In this document: piece after piece, positions 17,270 to 26,856 of the stretch | Numbering within the stretch: the stretch's first letter is position 1 | Layout of the letters: each line of letters opens with the position of its first letter | Assembly (NCBI GenBank): GCA_016794165.1 | Contig: JAEUKV010000147.1 | Span: 1-52,352, forward strand | From: Rhodospirillaceae bacterium | Lineage (GTDB): Bacteria; Pseudomonadota; Alphaproteobacteria; Dongiales; Dongiaceae | DNA length: 52,352 bases | Direction of reading: 5' to 3' | The notes under the pieces: generated by a model | Database searches by the model: none | The model's input: only the letters and a program-made list of their open reading frames with translations | What the model was told of the DNA's origin: nothing | Made by a program: the position numbers and the translations under genes

Positions 17270-18321
17270 GCAGTCATGACGGGCCTGCGTTTGAGCAGGC
17301 CGCGCCGGTCGAGATCGTGGATCGTATCCAGCAGCGACTGCGCCAGGGGCCGGCACTGCCAATGCAGTTCCGCCTGCGCCTTGCGGCAATCGAAGGCCAT
17401 GGAGGAACGCGCGAGACGCACGCCGGTGAGCGGCGCCATCGGCGGCTGCTTGGTCAAGTTGGCAATGCCTTCGCTCACCAGCGCGGAGACATAGGCCAGC
17501 CAGTAGGGAACCCGCCGTTTCGGCATGGCTAGCCCGCTCAGGCGTTCCAGCTGGTCGAGCAAATCGGCCAGGCTGAGATTCTCGTGGCCGAGGATGTAGC
17601 GTTCGCCGATCCGGCCGTGCTGCGCCGCGAGCACGTGGCCAAGGGCGGCGTCCCGCGCATCCACGAGGTTGAAGTCGCAGGCGAGATAGGCCGGCGTCGT
17701 GCCATTGAGGAAACCGAGGATCATCTTCGTGGGTGGAGTCAAGGTGAGATCCCCCGGGCCGATCGGCATGGTCGGATTGACGATCACAACCGGCAGCCCG
17801 GCCGCAGCCGCGTCGCGGGCAGCCGCCTCGGCTCGGAATTTCGAACGGCAATAAGGCCCCGGCACATCTTCTTCGCCGTGATCCACCCGCTCGTCGATGA
17901 GGGCGGCCTGGGAGGCACGCGGTGCGTTGATGTTCTTTAGAATGGATTCGGTCGACGTATAGACGACGCGCGCGACGTCGGCGTCCGCCGCTGCCTCAAG
18001 GACCCGACAGGTACCCTCGTAGTTCACGTCGTGAAAGACCTGCGGATCGGGCGCCCAGAGATTGGGATTGGCCGCGAGATGGAATACCCGGCCAACATCC
18101 CGGCAGGCGCGGTTCAGCACGGCTCGGTCGCGGATCGAGCCCTGACGCACCTCGACGCCGGGCGGAAGGGGATCGGCCCGGCCCGGCCAGTCGGCAAGGT
18201 CAAGAACGCGCACCCGTTCGCCACGGGCCGCCAGCAGCGAGACCAGATGGCGGCCGATGAACCCACAGCCGCCCGTGACGAGATTGAGAGTCGGGGCGCC
18301 GTCAGTACTCGTTTCGGTCAT
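17266..18321 (-). CDS. hpnA: Hopanoid-associated sugar epimerase HpnA
   Basis: A 351-residue NAD(P)-dependent extended SDR. It has the cofactor loop VTGGCGFIGRHL near the N-terminus and the active-site YxxxK pair in GPYCRSKFRAE, with STES as the preceding serine segment. The features FHLAANPNLWAPDP, VVIVNPTMPIGPGD and ERYILGHENL match the HpnA branch, proposed to process the sugar attached to hopanoids. The start MTETSTDG at 18321 leaves only 36 bp to the divergent MlaC-like gene; the frame is open far upstream but non-protein-like there. hpnA lies at the left end of the hopanoid island, away from shc. No hopanoid glycosyltransferase gene is in the window, so its substrate must be supplied by genes elsewhere. 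Confidence 0.85.
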   Translation of the reverse strand: MTETSTDGAPTLNLVTGGCGFIGRHLVSLLAARGERVRVLDLADWPGRADPLPPGVEVRQGSIRDRAVLNRACRDVGRVFHLAANPNLWAPDPQVFHDVNYEGTCRVLEAAADADVARVVYTSTESILKNINAPRASQAALIDERVDHGEEDVPGPYCRSKFRAEAAARDAAAAGLPVVIVNPTMPIGPGDLTLTPPTKMILGFLNGTTPAYLACDFNLVDARDAALGHVLAAQHGRIGERYILGHENLSLADLLDQLERLSGLAMPKRRVPYWLAYVSALVSEGIANLTKQPPMAPLTGVRLARSSMAFDCRKAQAELHWQCRPLAQSLLDTIHDLDRRGLLKRRPVMTA

Positions 18322-18357
18322 AGGCCGTTTCGTCCCCGCTGTGCTAGATTTGCCGCC

Positions 18358-18936
18358 ATGTCGCGATATCGCCGGATCGTTTCCCTGGTCGTGCTGGGCA
18401 TCGGCATTCTGCTTGCCGCATCGGCCCCGGCCGTCAGCGATCCGACCAGGATCGATGCGGCAAGCTATATTCGCACCTTGTTCGACGCAACCATCGCGTC
18501 CGGCGATCTCGAGGCCGGTTGCACGCGGTTCACGCCGATGGCACGCATCGCCGCCGGGCGCCACTGGCGCGGCTTCGACGCCGCGGCACGGCAGGCCTTC
18601 GATGCCGAATTCTGCCATCTGACACGGGACGCTCTGACGCGCCTCGGCCAGCGATTTCCGACCCTGACACTGCGGGTGACACATACCCGTCCCGGCCCGG
18701 GCGAGATGGTCTGGGTGCATTCGGTGGCGGTCACCGAAACGGCCACCTGGCCGGTACGGTGGCTGGTCGGCGATCCCCGGGAAGCGCCGCATCTGGTCGA
18801 CCTGCAGGTGCTAGGCGTGTCATTGGCGATTTTCCTGCGGGGTCTCGCGGCCAATGTCCCGGATTCGGAACCCTTGGCGGTTCTGGCTCCCTGGCGCCGG
18901 GTCCTCGACCTGGCCATCCCACCGGCGCCAAAATAG
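18358..18936 (+). CDS. MlaC/Ttg2D-like periplasmic protein, second HpnM-like
   Basis: A 192-residue exported protein with a clear signal peptide (MSRYRRIVSLVVLGIGILL, cleavage near SAPAVSDP). The mature part follows the MlaC/Ttg2D pattern: a helical start (YIRTLFDATIAS), a conserved FDAEFCHLT-type helix, and a beta-rich half. It ends with WLVGDPREAPHLVDLQVLGVSLAIFLRGL, where the family has a W-x-V-x-D-x-x-x-x-G-V segment. MlaC proteins shuttle phospholipids across the periplasm; HpnM is its hopanoid-linked relative. This protein is more diverged than the HpnM encoded at 21719-22360. It sits directly upstream of hpnN in the same direction, 168 bp before it. A role as a lipid- or hopanoid-binding partner of HpnN is an inference from position. 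Confidence 0.72.
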   Translation: MSRYRRIVSLVVLGIGILLAASAPAVSDPTRIDAASYIRTLFDATIASGDLEAGCTRFTPMARIAAGRHWRGFDAAARQAFDAEFCHLTRDALTRLGQRFPTLTLRVTHTRPGPGEMVWVHSVAVTETATWPVRWLVGDPREAPHLVDLQVLGVSLAIFLRGLAANVPDSEPLAVLAPWRRVLDLAIPPAPK

Positions 18937-18940
18937 CCCG

Positions 18941-18975
18941 AGACGGCGCAGATGGTGACTTCGCCAGCGCCGTCT
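18941..18975 (+). terminator. Stem-loop after the MlaC-like gene
   Basis: A 9-bp outer stem (18941-18949 with 18967-18975) encloses a 6-bp inner stem (18953-18958 with 18961-18966, one G-U) across a 3-nt bulge. No T-tract follows, so it may be a Rho-assisted end, an mRNA stabiliser, or a leader element for hpnN. Confidence 0.4.
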
Positions 18976-19104
18976 GCTATCTAGCCACACCCACACAGAC
19001 TGTCTGGTATCAAGGTCTAAGGTATTGGCGAGCCATCAGAATACCACCAGGACGCGGCGCCCGGCCGGGATCCTGCTATCACCCGTGTGCGAGGCCTGAG
19101 CCGG

Positions 19105-21702
19105 ATGCTGGAAAGAATATTCGGCTTTGTGGTCGGCTGGAGCGCAAGGCGGGCCGGCTGGTTGATCCTGCTCAGCCTGCTGCTGACCGCGGTGGCGGCG
19201 ACCTATACCGCGCGCAATCTGCGCATGGATACCGACACCACCAACATGATCTCGCCGGAACTGCCCTGGCGGCAGGAACTGGCGAAGTTCAATGCCCTCT
19301 TCCCGCAGAACACCGGCCTGCTCGTCGTCATGGTGGACGGGCGCACGCCGGACATCGCCGAAGACGCGGCGGCCGCGCTCTTTGCCCGTATCGCGGCCCG
19401 GCCGGACCTTTTTGCCACCGCGCGCCGGGCCGATGGCGGGCCATTCTTCCAGCGCTATGGAATGATGTTCCTCTCCACCGCCGAGGTGCGGAAGATAGCC
19501 GACGCCGTGATCGAGGCGCAGCCCTTCATCGGGGCGCTCAGCCAGGATCCCAGCCTGCGCGGACTTTTCAACGTGCTGTCGCTGGCCATGCAGGGCGTGA
19601 TGCAGCAATCGGCCGATGTCGAGCGGCTGGAAAAGCCGCTGTCGCAGATCGCCGCCACCATGAGCGACGCGCTGTCCGGGCGGCGCCAGGCCATGTCGTG
19701 GCAGAACCTCATGCTCAACCGGGCGGCCGAGCCGCGCGATCTGCGGAAACTGATCCTCACCCAGCCCAACCGCGACTTCGCCAGCCTGAAACCGGGTGCC
19801 GCCGCCACCACCTTCGTGCGCACGGCGGTCAAGGAACTCAATCTTTCACCCGACACCGGCGTCACCGTGCGCCTGACCGGTCCGGTTGCCCTCAATGACG
19901 ACGAGTTCGCCACCGTCTCCGAAGGCATGGGCTGGGCATTGGCGCTGGCGACGACCTTGGTCCTGGGTCTGCTGTTTTTTGCCCTGCGGTCGTTCAAGCT
20001 GATCCTGGCGACCTTCGTTACGCTGATCGTCGGGCTCATCTTCACCTTTGCCTTTGCCACGGTGGCGGTCGGTGAACTCAACCTGATCTCGGTCGCCTTC
20101 GCGGTGATGTTCATCGGTCTCTCGATCGATTTCGGAATTCAGTTCGGTGTCCGCTTTGGCCAGGAAGTGCTGGAGGGACGCGGCAGCGATGCCCTGCCGC
20201 AGGCCGGAATCGTCATGGCGCGGCCGCTGACGCTGGCGGCCATCGCCACTGCCGCCGGGTTCGCGGCCTTTATTCCGACGGATTACAGCGGCGTCTCGGA
20301 ACTCGGCATCATCGCCAGCGCCGGGATGGCCATTGCCCTGTGCCTCAACATCACGCTGTTGCCCGCGCTGCTCGCCGTGCTGAAGCCGCGGATTGCCGGC
20401 AAGGACATGAGCATGGCCTGGACCCGCCCGGTACAAGCGATGCTCGGTCGCTTCCGCTGGCCGGCACTGGGAGTGTGGACCCTTGTTGCAATTGCCGGCC
20501 TGATTCTCGCGCCGCGCCTGGAGTTCGATTTTCATCCCCTGCATCTCAAGGATCCACGGGTGGAATCGATGGCCGCGATCATCGACCTGATGAAAGACCC
20601 GATCCGCTCGCCCTATGCCATCGAGATCCTGGCACCGGATGCGGAATCCGCCGCGCAGCTGAAAGCACAGCTGGAACGCCTGCCCGAAGTCTATGCCGTC
20701 CTCTCCGCCAGCACCTTCGTGCCACAGGACCAGGAGGCGAAGCTGGCGATTCTCGCCGACCTCGAACTCCTGATGGGCCTCAGCCTCGAGCCGCTTTCGG
20801 TACGCGAGCCCCCTACGGTCGAGGAGATTCGCACCGCCCTCCGGGAATGCGCCGCCAATCTGCGCCGGGCCATGCCGTCATCCGGCAAGGCGCAGCAACT
20901 GGCACGCCTGTTGGACCAGGCGGCGGCAGCGGATACCGAGTTATATCCGGAACTGCAACGCATGCTGGTAGACGGCCTGATGCCGCGCATGAAGATGCTC
21001 TCGGCCGCCCTCACCGCGCAGCCGCTGTCGCTGGATACGCTGCCGGAGGGCCTGCGCGCGGAATGGATTGCCGCCGATGGTTCGATGCGCCTCACCGTCA
21101 TGCCGCGTGGCGACAGCAACGACAACGCGGTGCTGGCAGCCTTCGTCGAGGCGGTGCGTAAGGTGGCACCCCAGGCAACCGGCCCAGCCGTCCAGATCTA
21201 TGAGTCGGGCCGCGCCGTGACGCGCGCCTTCCAGAGCGCCAGCCTCACCGCGATCGTCGCCATTGCGCTGCTGCTCGCGATCATCCTGCGGCGCCCGCGC
21301 GATGTCGCTTATGTCCTGCTGCCGCTCCTGTTGGCGGCTCTCCTGACCATCGTGATCTGCGTGGCATTCGGATTGAAACTTGATTTCGCCAATGTCATCG
21401 CCCTGCCGCTGCTGCTCGGCATCGGCGTGGCCTACGACATCTACTTCGTCGTGAACTGGCGGCGCGGAATTGCCACGCCACTCTCGACAGGAACCGCCCG
21501 GGCGGTCCTGTTCAGCGCGCTGACCACGGCAGCGTCCTTTGGCAGCCTGGCACTCTCAAGCCATCCCGGCACGGCCCGCATGGGAATGCTGCTGCTGATT
21601 TCGCTGGGGTCGCTGCTAGCGGTGATCTTTGCCTTCATGCCGGCGATGCTCGGCAAGCCGCCCAGGGATGCGATCGACGAGGGGATGCGATCGAAGACTT
21701 AG
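19105..21702 (+). CDS. hpnN: Hopanoid transporter HpnN (RND/MMPL family)
   Basis: An RND-type inner-membrane protein of about 865 residues that moves hopanoids towards the outer membrane in studied bacteria. The layout is typical: TM1 (GWLILLSLLLTAVAATY), a large periplasmic loop of about 230 residues, five helices including LILATFVTLIVGLIFTF and the GLSIDFGIQFGVRFG segment. A second loop and the matching second half follow, with LPLLLGIGVAYDIYFVVNWR. The SIDFG and AYDIY segments carry the membrane acidic residues expected for proton coupling. The start is uncertain: ATG at 19105 (MLERIFGF) is preferred, and a GTG at 19087 in frame would add six residues. It follows the MlaC-like gene and is convergent with hpnM. 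The pairing of an RND lipid exporter with two MlaC-like binding proteins is notable. Confidence 0.9.
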   Translation: MLERIFGFVVGWSARRAGWLILLSLLLTAVAATYTARNLRMDTDTTNMISPELPWRQELAKFNALFPQNTGLLVVMVDGRTPDIAEDAAAALFARIAARPDLFATARRADGGPFFQRYGMMFLSTAEVRKIADAVIEAQPFIGALSQDPSLRGLFNVLSLAMQGVMQQSADVERLEKPLSQIAATMSDALSGRRQAMSWQNLMLNRAAEPRDLRKLILTQPNRDFASLKPGAAATTFVRTAVKELNLSPDTGVTVRLTGPVALNDDEFATVSEGMGWALALATTLVLGLLFFALRSFKLILATFVTLIVGLIFTFAFATVAVGELNLISVAFAVMFIGLSIDFGIQFGVRFGQEVLEGRGSDALPQAGIVMARPLTLAAIATAAGFAAFIPTDYSGVSELGIIASAGMAIALCLNITLLPALLAVLKPRIAGKDMSMAWTRPVQAMLGRFRWPALGVWTLVAIAGLILAPRLEFDFHPLHLKDPRVESMAAIIDLMKDPIRSPYAIEILAPDAESAAQLKAQLERLPEVYAVLSASTFVPQDQEAKLAILADLELLMGLSLEPLSVREPPTVEEIRTALRECAANLRRAMPSSGKAQQLARLLDQAAAADTELYPELQRMLVDGLMPRMKMLSAALTAQPLSLDTLPEGLRAEWIAADGSMRLTVMPRGDSNDNAVLAAFVEAVRKVAPQATGPAVQIYESGRAVTRAFQSASLTAIVAIALLLAIILRRPRDVAYVLLPLLLAALLTIVICVAFGLKLDFANVIALPLLLGIGVAYDIYFVVNWRRGIATPLSTGTARAVLFSALTTAASFGSLALSSHPGTARMGMLLLISLGSLLAVIFAFMPAMLGKPPRDAIDEGMRSKT

Positions 21703-21718
21703 CCTGAGCGGCCGCGTC

Positions 21719-22360
21719 TCAGGCTTCCTTCTTGAGATCGAGAATCTTCTGCTCCAGCGAGGCCATCAGGGCGTCGGCCCCGCCGGCGCGCAGGCTCTGG
21801 GCGAATTCCGCGCGCATCTGCGCCATCTGCGAGATGGCACCGGCAAGATAGATATCGATCACCCGCCAGGCGCCGTCATGGTTCCGGAACAGATAGTTGA
21901 GTTCGACCATCTCGCCATTGGAGCGGATCAGCTGGGTTGCCAGCAGCATGCGCCCCTCGCCCGCTTCCTTCAGCTCGCCAATAGCGAAGCGCTGGCCGAC
22001 GAAGCTGCGGAAGCGCGCCGCGTAGGTGGTCACGATGTAGCGATGAAAGGTGAGCAGCAACTCGCCCTTCTTCTCGCCCGACATGGCGGTCCAGTCGGGC
22101 CCAACGGCGATGCGGCACATGGTGGCGACGTCGAAGGTCTGGCTGAGGGACGGGTCGATCAGCTGATAGCGCCCCTCGAAACCAAGTTCCGGGCCACGCT
22201 TCATGGCATCGAGCAACGTGGCATAAAAGGCGTCGACCAGCGCTGCCGGTTCATCCACGGCGGCATTGGCGGCAATCGGTCGCGCCAGAGCCCAGACAGC
22301 GCCAACCACCACCGCGCCGCCCAGCAGGCGGCGGCGCGACAGACGCACCCGGTCGATCAT
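21719..22360 (-). CDS. hpnM: Hopanoid-associated MlaC-like protein HpnM
   Basis: A 213-residue Ttg2D/MlaC-family protein. The N-terminus [19 protein letters not shown] resembles a Tat or Sec signal, with cleavage near ANAAVDEP. Family features include [24 protein letters not shown], and [20 protein letters not shown], the conserved W-x-V-x-D segment. MlaC relatives carry lipid across the periplasm; in hopanoid loci this member is called HpnM. Its ATG overlaps the dxs stop by 4 nt (ATGA), so it is translationally coupled to dxs. It is tail to tail with hpnN, 16 bp apart. Compared with the copy at 18358, this one fits the family better. Confidence 0.85.
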   Translation of the reverse strand: MIDRVRLSRRRLLGGAVVVGAVWALARPIAANAAVDEPAALVDAFYATLLDAMKRGPELGFEGRYQLIDPSLSQTFDVATMCRIAVGPDWTAMSGEKKGELLLTFHRYIVTTYAARFRSFVGQRFAIGELKEAGEGRMLLATQLIRSNGEMVELNYLFRNHDGAWRVIDIYLAGAISQMAQMRAEFAQSLRAGGADALMASLEQKILDLKKEA

Positions 22361-24270
22361 GCCCGCGCGCTCGCTTCGGCGACGCCAAGTGCAGCCAGGG
22401 CTTCGCTGACGATGTGCCGGGCGTTGAGTCCGGCCACGTCATACTGCTTCTGCGGTGCATCGTGATCGATGCAGATATCTGGAATCATCATGGGCCTGAC
22501 CTTCAATCCCTTATCAAGGATGCCTGCCTTCGCCATGAAATTTAGGACGTGCGAGGCGAAACCGCCAATGGCGCCTTCCTCGATCGTGATCAAGACTTCG
22601 TGTTCGCGCGCCAGGCGGGTGACCAATTCCTCATCCAGCGGCTTGCAGAAACGGGCATCGGCAACCGTGCAGCTGAGACCCTTGGCACCCAACTCGTCGG
22701 CTGCCTTGAGCGCCTCACCGAGGCGTGTACCGTATGAGAGGATGGCGATCTTGCTGCCCTCGCGGACGATGCGCCCCTTGCCCAATGGCAATACCTCGCC
22801 CTTGGCTGGCAATTCCAGGCCGATGCCCTCGCCACGTGGATAGCGGAAGGCGCTGGGGCGGTCGTCGATGGCAACCGCGGTCGCCACCATATGCATCAGC
22901 TCGACCTCGTCCGAAGGCGCCATCAACACGAAGTTCGGCAGGCAACCGAGATAGGCGAGATCGTAATTGCCGGCATGGGTCTGCCCGTCGGCGCCGACGA
23001 GTCCGGCACGATCAAGGGCGAATCGGACAGGCAGGCTCTGGATCGCGACATCGTGCACCACCTGGTCGTAGCCGCGCTGCAAAAAGGTCGAATAAATCGT
23101 GCAGAAAGGCTTCATGCCCTCGGTCGCCATGCCGGCGCAGAAGGTGACCGCATGCTGTTCGGCAATACCCACATCGAAGGTCCGCTCGGGGAATTCCTTG
23201 CCGAAGGCATCGAGGCCGGTCCCCGATGGCATCGCCGCCGTGACCGCGACGATCCTGTCATCGGCACGCGCCTCGGCGATCAGCGCCTTGGCATAGACGC
23301 CGGTATAGCTGGGCGCCTTGGGGGCGGATTTCTGCTGTACGCCGGTTTCAACGTCGAATTTGACCACACCGTGATAGCGGTCGGCCGAGTTCTCGGCCGG
23401 GGCATAGCCCTTGCCCTTCTGGGTGACCACATGCACCAGCACCGGACCGGGTTCATCGGAATTGGCGAGATTCTGCAGCACCGGCAGCAGATGGTCGATG
23501 TTGTGGCCGTCGATCGGTCCGACGTAATAGAAGCCCAGTTCCTCGAACAAGGTTCCGCCGCCCGAAATGATGCCACGGGCATATTCCTCGGCCCGCGCCG
23601 CCATCTTCTGCAGACGGTCGGGGAGAATGCGCAGCGTATCCTTGGCGAAATGCCGCAATGAACGGAACGACGTGGAAGAAAGCGAGCGCGAGAGATAGGC
23701 CGAGAGCGCACCGACCGGCGGCGCGATCGACATGTTGTTGTCGTTGAGGATGACGATCAGCTTGGTATCGCGGGAGCCGGCATTGTTCATCGCCTCATAG
23801 GCCATGCCCGCCGACATCGAGCCGTCACCGATGACAGCGATCGCAGCGCGCTTGCGGCCCTGCAGTTCGCTGCCCACCGCCATGCCGAGCGCCGCCGAGA
23901 TCGAGGTCGAGGAATGCGCCGTGCCGAAGGGGTCGTATTCCGACTCCGAGCGCTTGACGAAACCGGATAGGCCGCCGCCCTGACGCAGGGTGCGGATGCG
24001 GTCGCGGCGCCCGGTCAGAATTTTGTGGGGATAGGCCTGGTGGCCGACATCCCAGATCAGCCGGTCATAGGGGGTATCGAAGACATAATGGATTGCCACG
24101 GTCAGTTCGACCACGCCGAGGCCGGCACCGAGATGGCCACCTGTCACCGAGACGGCATCAATCGTTTCCTGGCGCAGTTCGTCGGCCAATTGTCGCAGAT
24201 CCGAGGGATCCAGCTGACGCAGCTGCGCCGGCGTCACAATACGGTCGAGCAATGGGGTTTTGCTGGTCAA
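22357..24270 (-). CDS. dxs: 1-deoxy-D-xylulose-5-phosphate synthase
   Basis: A 637-residue thiamine-diphosphate enzyme that condenses pyruvate and glyceraldehyde 3-phosphate, the first step of the MEP isoprenoid pathway. Visible landmarks: [22 protein letters not shown] with active-site His residues, [10 protein letters not shown], the ThDP motif [23 protein letters not shown], and in the second domain [16 protein letters not shown] with the catalytic Glu. The third domain ends GPYxxAG-type with KVRPMMIPD. Length is normal. It is co-transcribed with hpnM and lies opposite ispH, the last MEP enzyme. Two ends of one pathway thus sit inside the hopanoid island, feeding C30 synthesis. Upstream lies a 387-bp divergent region. 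Confidence 0.95.
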   Translation of the reverse strand: MTSKTPLLDRIVTPAQLRQLDPSDLRQLADELRQETIDAVSVTGGHLGAGLGVVELTVAIHYVFDTPYDRLIWDVGHQAYPHKILTGRRDRIRTLRQGGGLSGFVKRSESEYDPFGTAHSSTSISAALGMAVGSELQGRKRAAIAVIGDGSMSAGMAYEAMNNAGSRDTKLIVILNDNNMSIAPPVGALSAYLSRSLSSTSFRSLRHFAKDTLRILPDRLQKMAARAEEYARGIISGGGTLFEELGFYYVGPIDGHNIDHLLPVLQNLANSDEPGPVLVHVVTQKGKGYAPAENSADRYHGVVKFDVETGVQQKSAPKAPSYTGVYAKALIAEARADDRIVAVTAAMPSGTGLDAFGKEFPERTFDVGIAEQHAVTFCAGMATEGMKPFCTIYSTFLQRGYDQVVHDVAIQSLPVRFALDRAGLVGADGQTHAGNYDLAYLGCLPNFVLMAPSDEVELMHMVATAVAIDDRPSAFRYPRGEGIGLELPAKGEVLPLGKGRIVREGSKIAILSYGTRLGEALKAADELGAKGLSCTVADARFCKPLDEELVTRLAREHEVLITIEEGAIGGFASHVLNFMAKAGILDKGLKVRPMMIPDICIDHDAPQKQYDVAGLNARHIVSEALAALGVAEASARA

Positions 24271-24657
24271 GAGAGAGGCCTTTTACCCAGTGTTTTGGCA
24301 CCATATCACGGCGGACGGGGTCGTCCCGCGGCCGCGCATGGTGACGGTTCCAAGGTCAATCGAATCCGGGTGCTTATAGGCAAATCGCCGGGGGAGTGCC
24401 ACACCTTTCCAAGGTCCCGCCAAGGATACTCGCACCTTAATCTCCGAAATGGTTGACAAAATTGTTAGATTATTGCTCCGCAACCGACATCCCCTTGTGC
24501 GTTAAGGGTTTTATCGCCGCTTTCTAGTAGGCAAACATGGCGATTCTGTGTAAACAGACCGCTGGGTCCCTCATCTTCGCGGCATGCCCTTGTGGAAGCG
24601 AAAAGGCGCTTTACCCTAGCGCCTGAGTGGGACATTTGTCGTTTTATGAGTGGAAGA
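24271..24657. other. Divergent intergenic region dxs / ispH
   Basis: About 390 bp without a credible gene. It should hold the promoters of dxs (leftward) and ispH (rightward). A perfect TTGACA occurs at 24453-24458 on the plus strand, but no convincing -10 stands 16-18 bp after it (closest AT-rich tract 24465-24474). A short minus-strand frame at 24465-24749 is antisense to ispH and dismissed. Confidence 0.45.
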
Positions 24658-25620
24658 ATGGATCTGGTTGGAATGCGGGTAGTCCTGGCGCAACCGCGTG
24701 GCTTTTGTGCAGGTGTCGAACGCGCGATCGAAATCGTCGAGCGCGCCATCGAGCGTTTCGGTCCGCCGGTCTATGTCCGGCATGAGATCGTGCACAATCG
24801 GCATGTGGTCGAGGGCTTGCGGGCCAAGGGCGCGGTGTTCGTCGAGGAACTCGACGAAATTCCCGAAGGCCGGTTTGCGATTTTCAGCGCCCATGGCGTG
24901 TCCAAGGCCGTGGTACAGGACGCCCATGAGCGCGGCCTCAATGTCATCGACGCAACCTGCCCCCTGGTTTCCAAGGTTCATAACGAAGGCACCCGATACG
25001 CCAACCAGGATCGCCAGGTGATCCTGATCGGCCATGCCGGCCACCCCGAGGTCGAAGGTACCATGGGCCAGGTGCCCGGCGGCGTGCTGCTGATTTCGAC
25101 CGCGCAGGATGTGGCTGCACTCGAGGTAAAAGACCCCGACAAACTCGCCTACGTCACCCAGACCACGCTCTCGGTGGACGATACCCGCGCCGTGATTGAG
25201 GCCCTGAAGGCTCGGTTTCCCTCAATTGTCGGGCCTGACACCAAAGACATCTGCTACGCCACCCAGAATCGCCAGACCGCGGTCCGGGAGTTGGCCAAGG
25301 AGGTCGACGTCATCCTGGTGGTCGGCGCTCCCAACTCCTCCAATTCCAACCGCCTCAAGGAACTGGCCGAGGAACTCGGCGTTCGCAGCTATCTCATCGA
25401 GGATGCGAGCCAGCTCAGCCAGGACTGGCTGGAAGGCGTGAGCGCCGTCGGCGTCACGGCCGGTGCTTCCGCCCCGGACGTGCTGGTGCAGGATCTGGTC
25501 GCAAAGCTGAAGCGCCTGCGCGACGTGAAACTGGAACTGCTGACCGGTGTTGAGGAAAATGTTCGGTTCCGGCTGCCGCCGGAACTGGCCGCATCGGATT
25601 CCACGGCGGCCGCACAGTAG
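24658..25620 (+). CDS. ispH: 4-hydroxy-3-methylbut-2-enyl diphosphate reductase
   Basis: An iron-sulfur enzyme of about 320 residues that makes IPP and DMAPP in the last MEP step. The three cluster-ligand cysteines are present in [19 protein letters not shown] and [10 protein letters not shown]. The substrate-binding His residues appear in [19 protein letters not shown] and GHAGHPE, and SSNSNRL is also intact. The start is ambiguous: in-frame ATGs at 24646, 24658 and 24673 all give good proteins; I choose 24658, which puts the first Cys near residue 17. It is followed 81 bp downstream by hpnH in the same direction, and opposes dxs. Its location inside the hopanoid island suggests coordinated supply of isoprenoid units. 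Confidence 0.95.
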   Translation: MDLVGMRVVLAQPRGFCAGVERAIEIVERAIERFGPPVYVRHEIVHNRHVVEGLRAKGAVFVEELDEIPEGRFAIFSAHGVSKAVVQDAHERGLNVIDATCPLVSKVHNEGTRYANQDRQVILIGHAGHPEVEGTMGQVPGGVLLISTAQDVAALEVKDPDKLAYVTQTTLSVDDTRAVIEALKARFPSIVGPDTKDICYATQNRQTAVRELAKEVDVILVVGAPNSSNSNRLKELAEELGVRSYLIEDASQLSQDWLEGVSAVGVTAGASAPDVLVQDLVAKLKRLRDVKLELLTGVEENVRFRLPPELAASDSTAAAQ

Positions 25621-25688
25621 CGCCCCGACAACGAGGCGGCGAATCGGATACCATCCGACCCGTCGCCTGATCGAGCCAAGGTAAGAAG

Positions 25689-25694
25689 AAGGAG
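25689..25694 (+). promoter_or_regulatory. Ribosome binding site deciding the GTG start of hpnH
   Basis: AAGGAG lies 7 nt before the GTG at 25702, within a longer AGAAGGAGAT. It supports the GTG rather than any downstream ATG as the start. Confidence 0.8.
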
Positions 25695-25701
25695 ATCGCC
25701 C

Positions 25702-26856
25702 GTGTCCGTCCCCCTACGCCAGGCAGCCCGTGTCGGCGCCTATGTGGTGAAGCAGCATCTCCTGGGGCGCAAACGCTATCCGCTCGTGCTGATGCTCGAG
25801 CCCTTGTTCCGCTGCAACCTCGCCTGTTCGGGCTGCGGCAAGATCGACTATCCGGCCGAGATCCTGAACAAGCGCATCAGCGTGCAGGAAGCGCTCGACG
25901 CGGCGCAGGAATGCGGCGCCCCGGTGGTTTCAATCGCCGGCGGTGAACCACTGCTGCACAAGGAGCTGCCCGAGATCGTCGACCGGTTGATCAACGAACA
26001 GAAGCGCTCGATCTATCTGTGCACCAACGCGCTGCTGCTCGAAAAGAAGATGCATCTCTACAAGCCGTCGCCCTATTTCACCTGGTCGGTCCATCTCGAC
26101 GGCTCCAAGGAAGAGCACGACAAGTCGGTCTGCCAGGACGGCGTCTATGTCGCCGCGGTGGCTGCGATCAAGAAGGCAAAGACCGCCGGCTTCAACGTCA
26201 ACATCAACTGCACCTTCTTCGACGGCACCAGTGCCGAGCGGGCGGCGAACTTCTTCGACGACGTCATGGCGATGGGTGTCAATGGTATCACGGTCTCGCC
26301 GGGCTATGCCTATGAGCGCGCACCCGACCAGCAGCATTTTCTCAATCGCAAGAAAACCAAGGACCTGTTCCGCGACATCTTCCGCCGCGGCGACAAGGGC
26401 AAGCGCTGGCGTTTCAGCCAGTCGACCCTGTTCCTCGACTTCCTCGCCGGCAACCAGAGCTATCACTGCACGCCCTGGGCCAATCCGACCCGCAACGTGT
26501 TCGGCTGGCAGCGCCCTTGCTACCTGCTCGGCGAGGGTTACGCGAAGTCCTTTGCCGAACTGATGGAAACCACGGATTGGGACAAGTACGGCGTCGGCAA
26601 TTACGAGAAATGCGCCGATTGCATGGTCCATTCCGGCTTCGAGGGTAGCGCGGTGAAAGATACGATCCGTCGCCCGCTGAAAGCGCTCAGCGTCGCACTG
26701 AAGGGCATCGAGACCGAAAAGCCGATGGTGCCCGACATCTCGCTGGAGAACCAGCGCCCGGCGGAATACATGTTCTCGACCCATGTGGAAAAGGCGATGG
26801 CCGATATCCACGCCGAGAAGGAACGCCTAAAGCAGGCCCGCGCGGCCGCGGAGTAA
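25702..26856 (+). CDS. hpnH: Adenosyl-hopene transferase HpnH (radical SAM)
   Basis: A 384-residue radical SAM protein that adds the 5'-deoxyadenosyl group to diploptene, giving adenosylhopane, the first step towards C35 hopanoids. The cluster motif CNLACSGCGK (CxxxCxxC) is at about residues 38-46, followed by the SAM-binding GGEPLLH. The C-terminal region has WRFSQSTLFLDFLAG, CTPWANPTRNVFGWQRPCYL and the SPASM-like cysteines in EKCADCMVHSGFEG. The start is GTG, supported by a strong ribosome site 7 nt upstream. Its last 30 nt overlap the convergent hpnG gene, so transcripts of the two genes are antisense at their ends. HpnG acts on the HpnH product, making this overlap interesting. Confidence 0.93.
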   Translation: MSVPLRQAARVGAYVVKQHLLGRKRYPLVLMLEPLFRCNLACSGCGKIDYPAEILNKRISVQEALDAAQECGAPVVSIAGGEPLLHKELPEIVDRLINEQKRSIYLCTNALLLEKKMHLYKPSPYFTWSVHLDGSKEEHDKSVCQDGVYVAAVAAIKKAKTAGFNVNINCTFFDGTSAERAANFFDDVMAMGVNGITVSPGYAYERAPDQQHFLNRKKTKDLFRDIFRRGDKGKRWRFSQSTLFLDFLAGNQSYHCTPWANPTRNVFGWQRPCYLLGEGYAKSFAELMETTDWDKYGVGNYEKCADCMVHSGFEGSAVKDTIRRPLKALSVALKGIETEKPMVPDISLENQRPAEYMFSTHVEKAMADIHAEKERLKQARAAAE

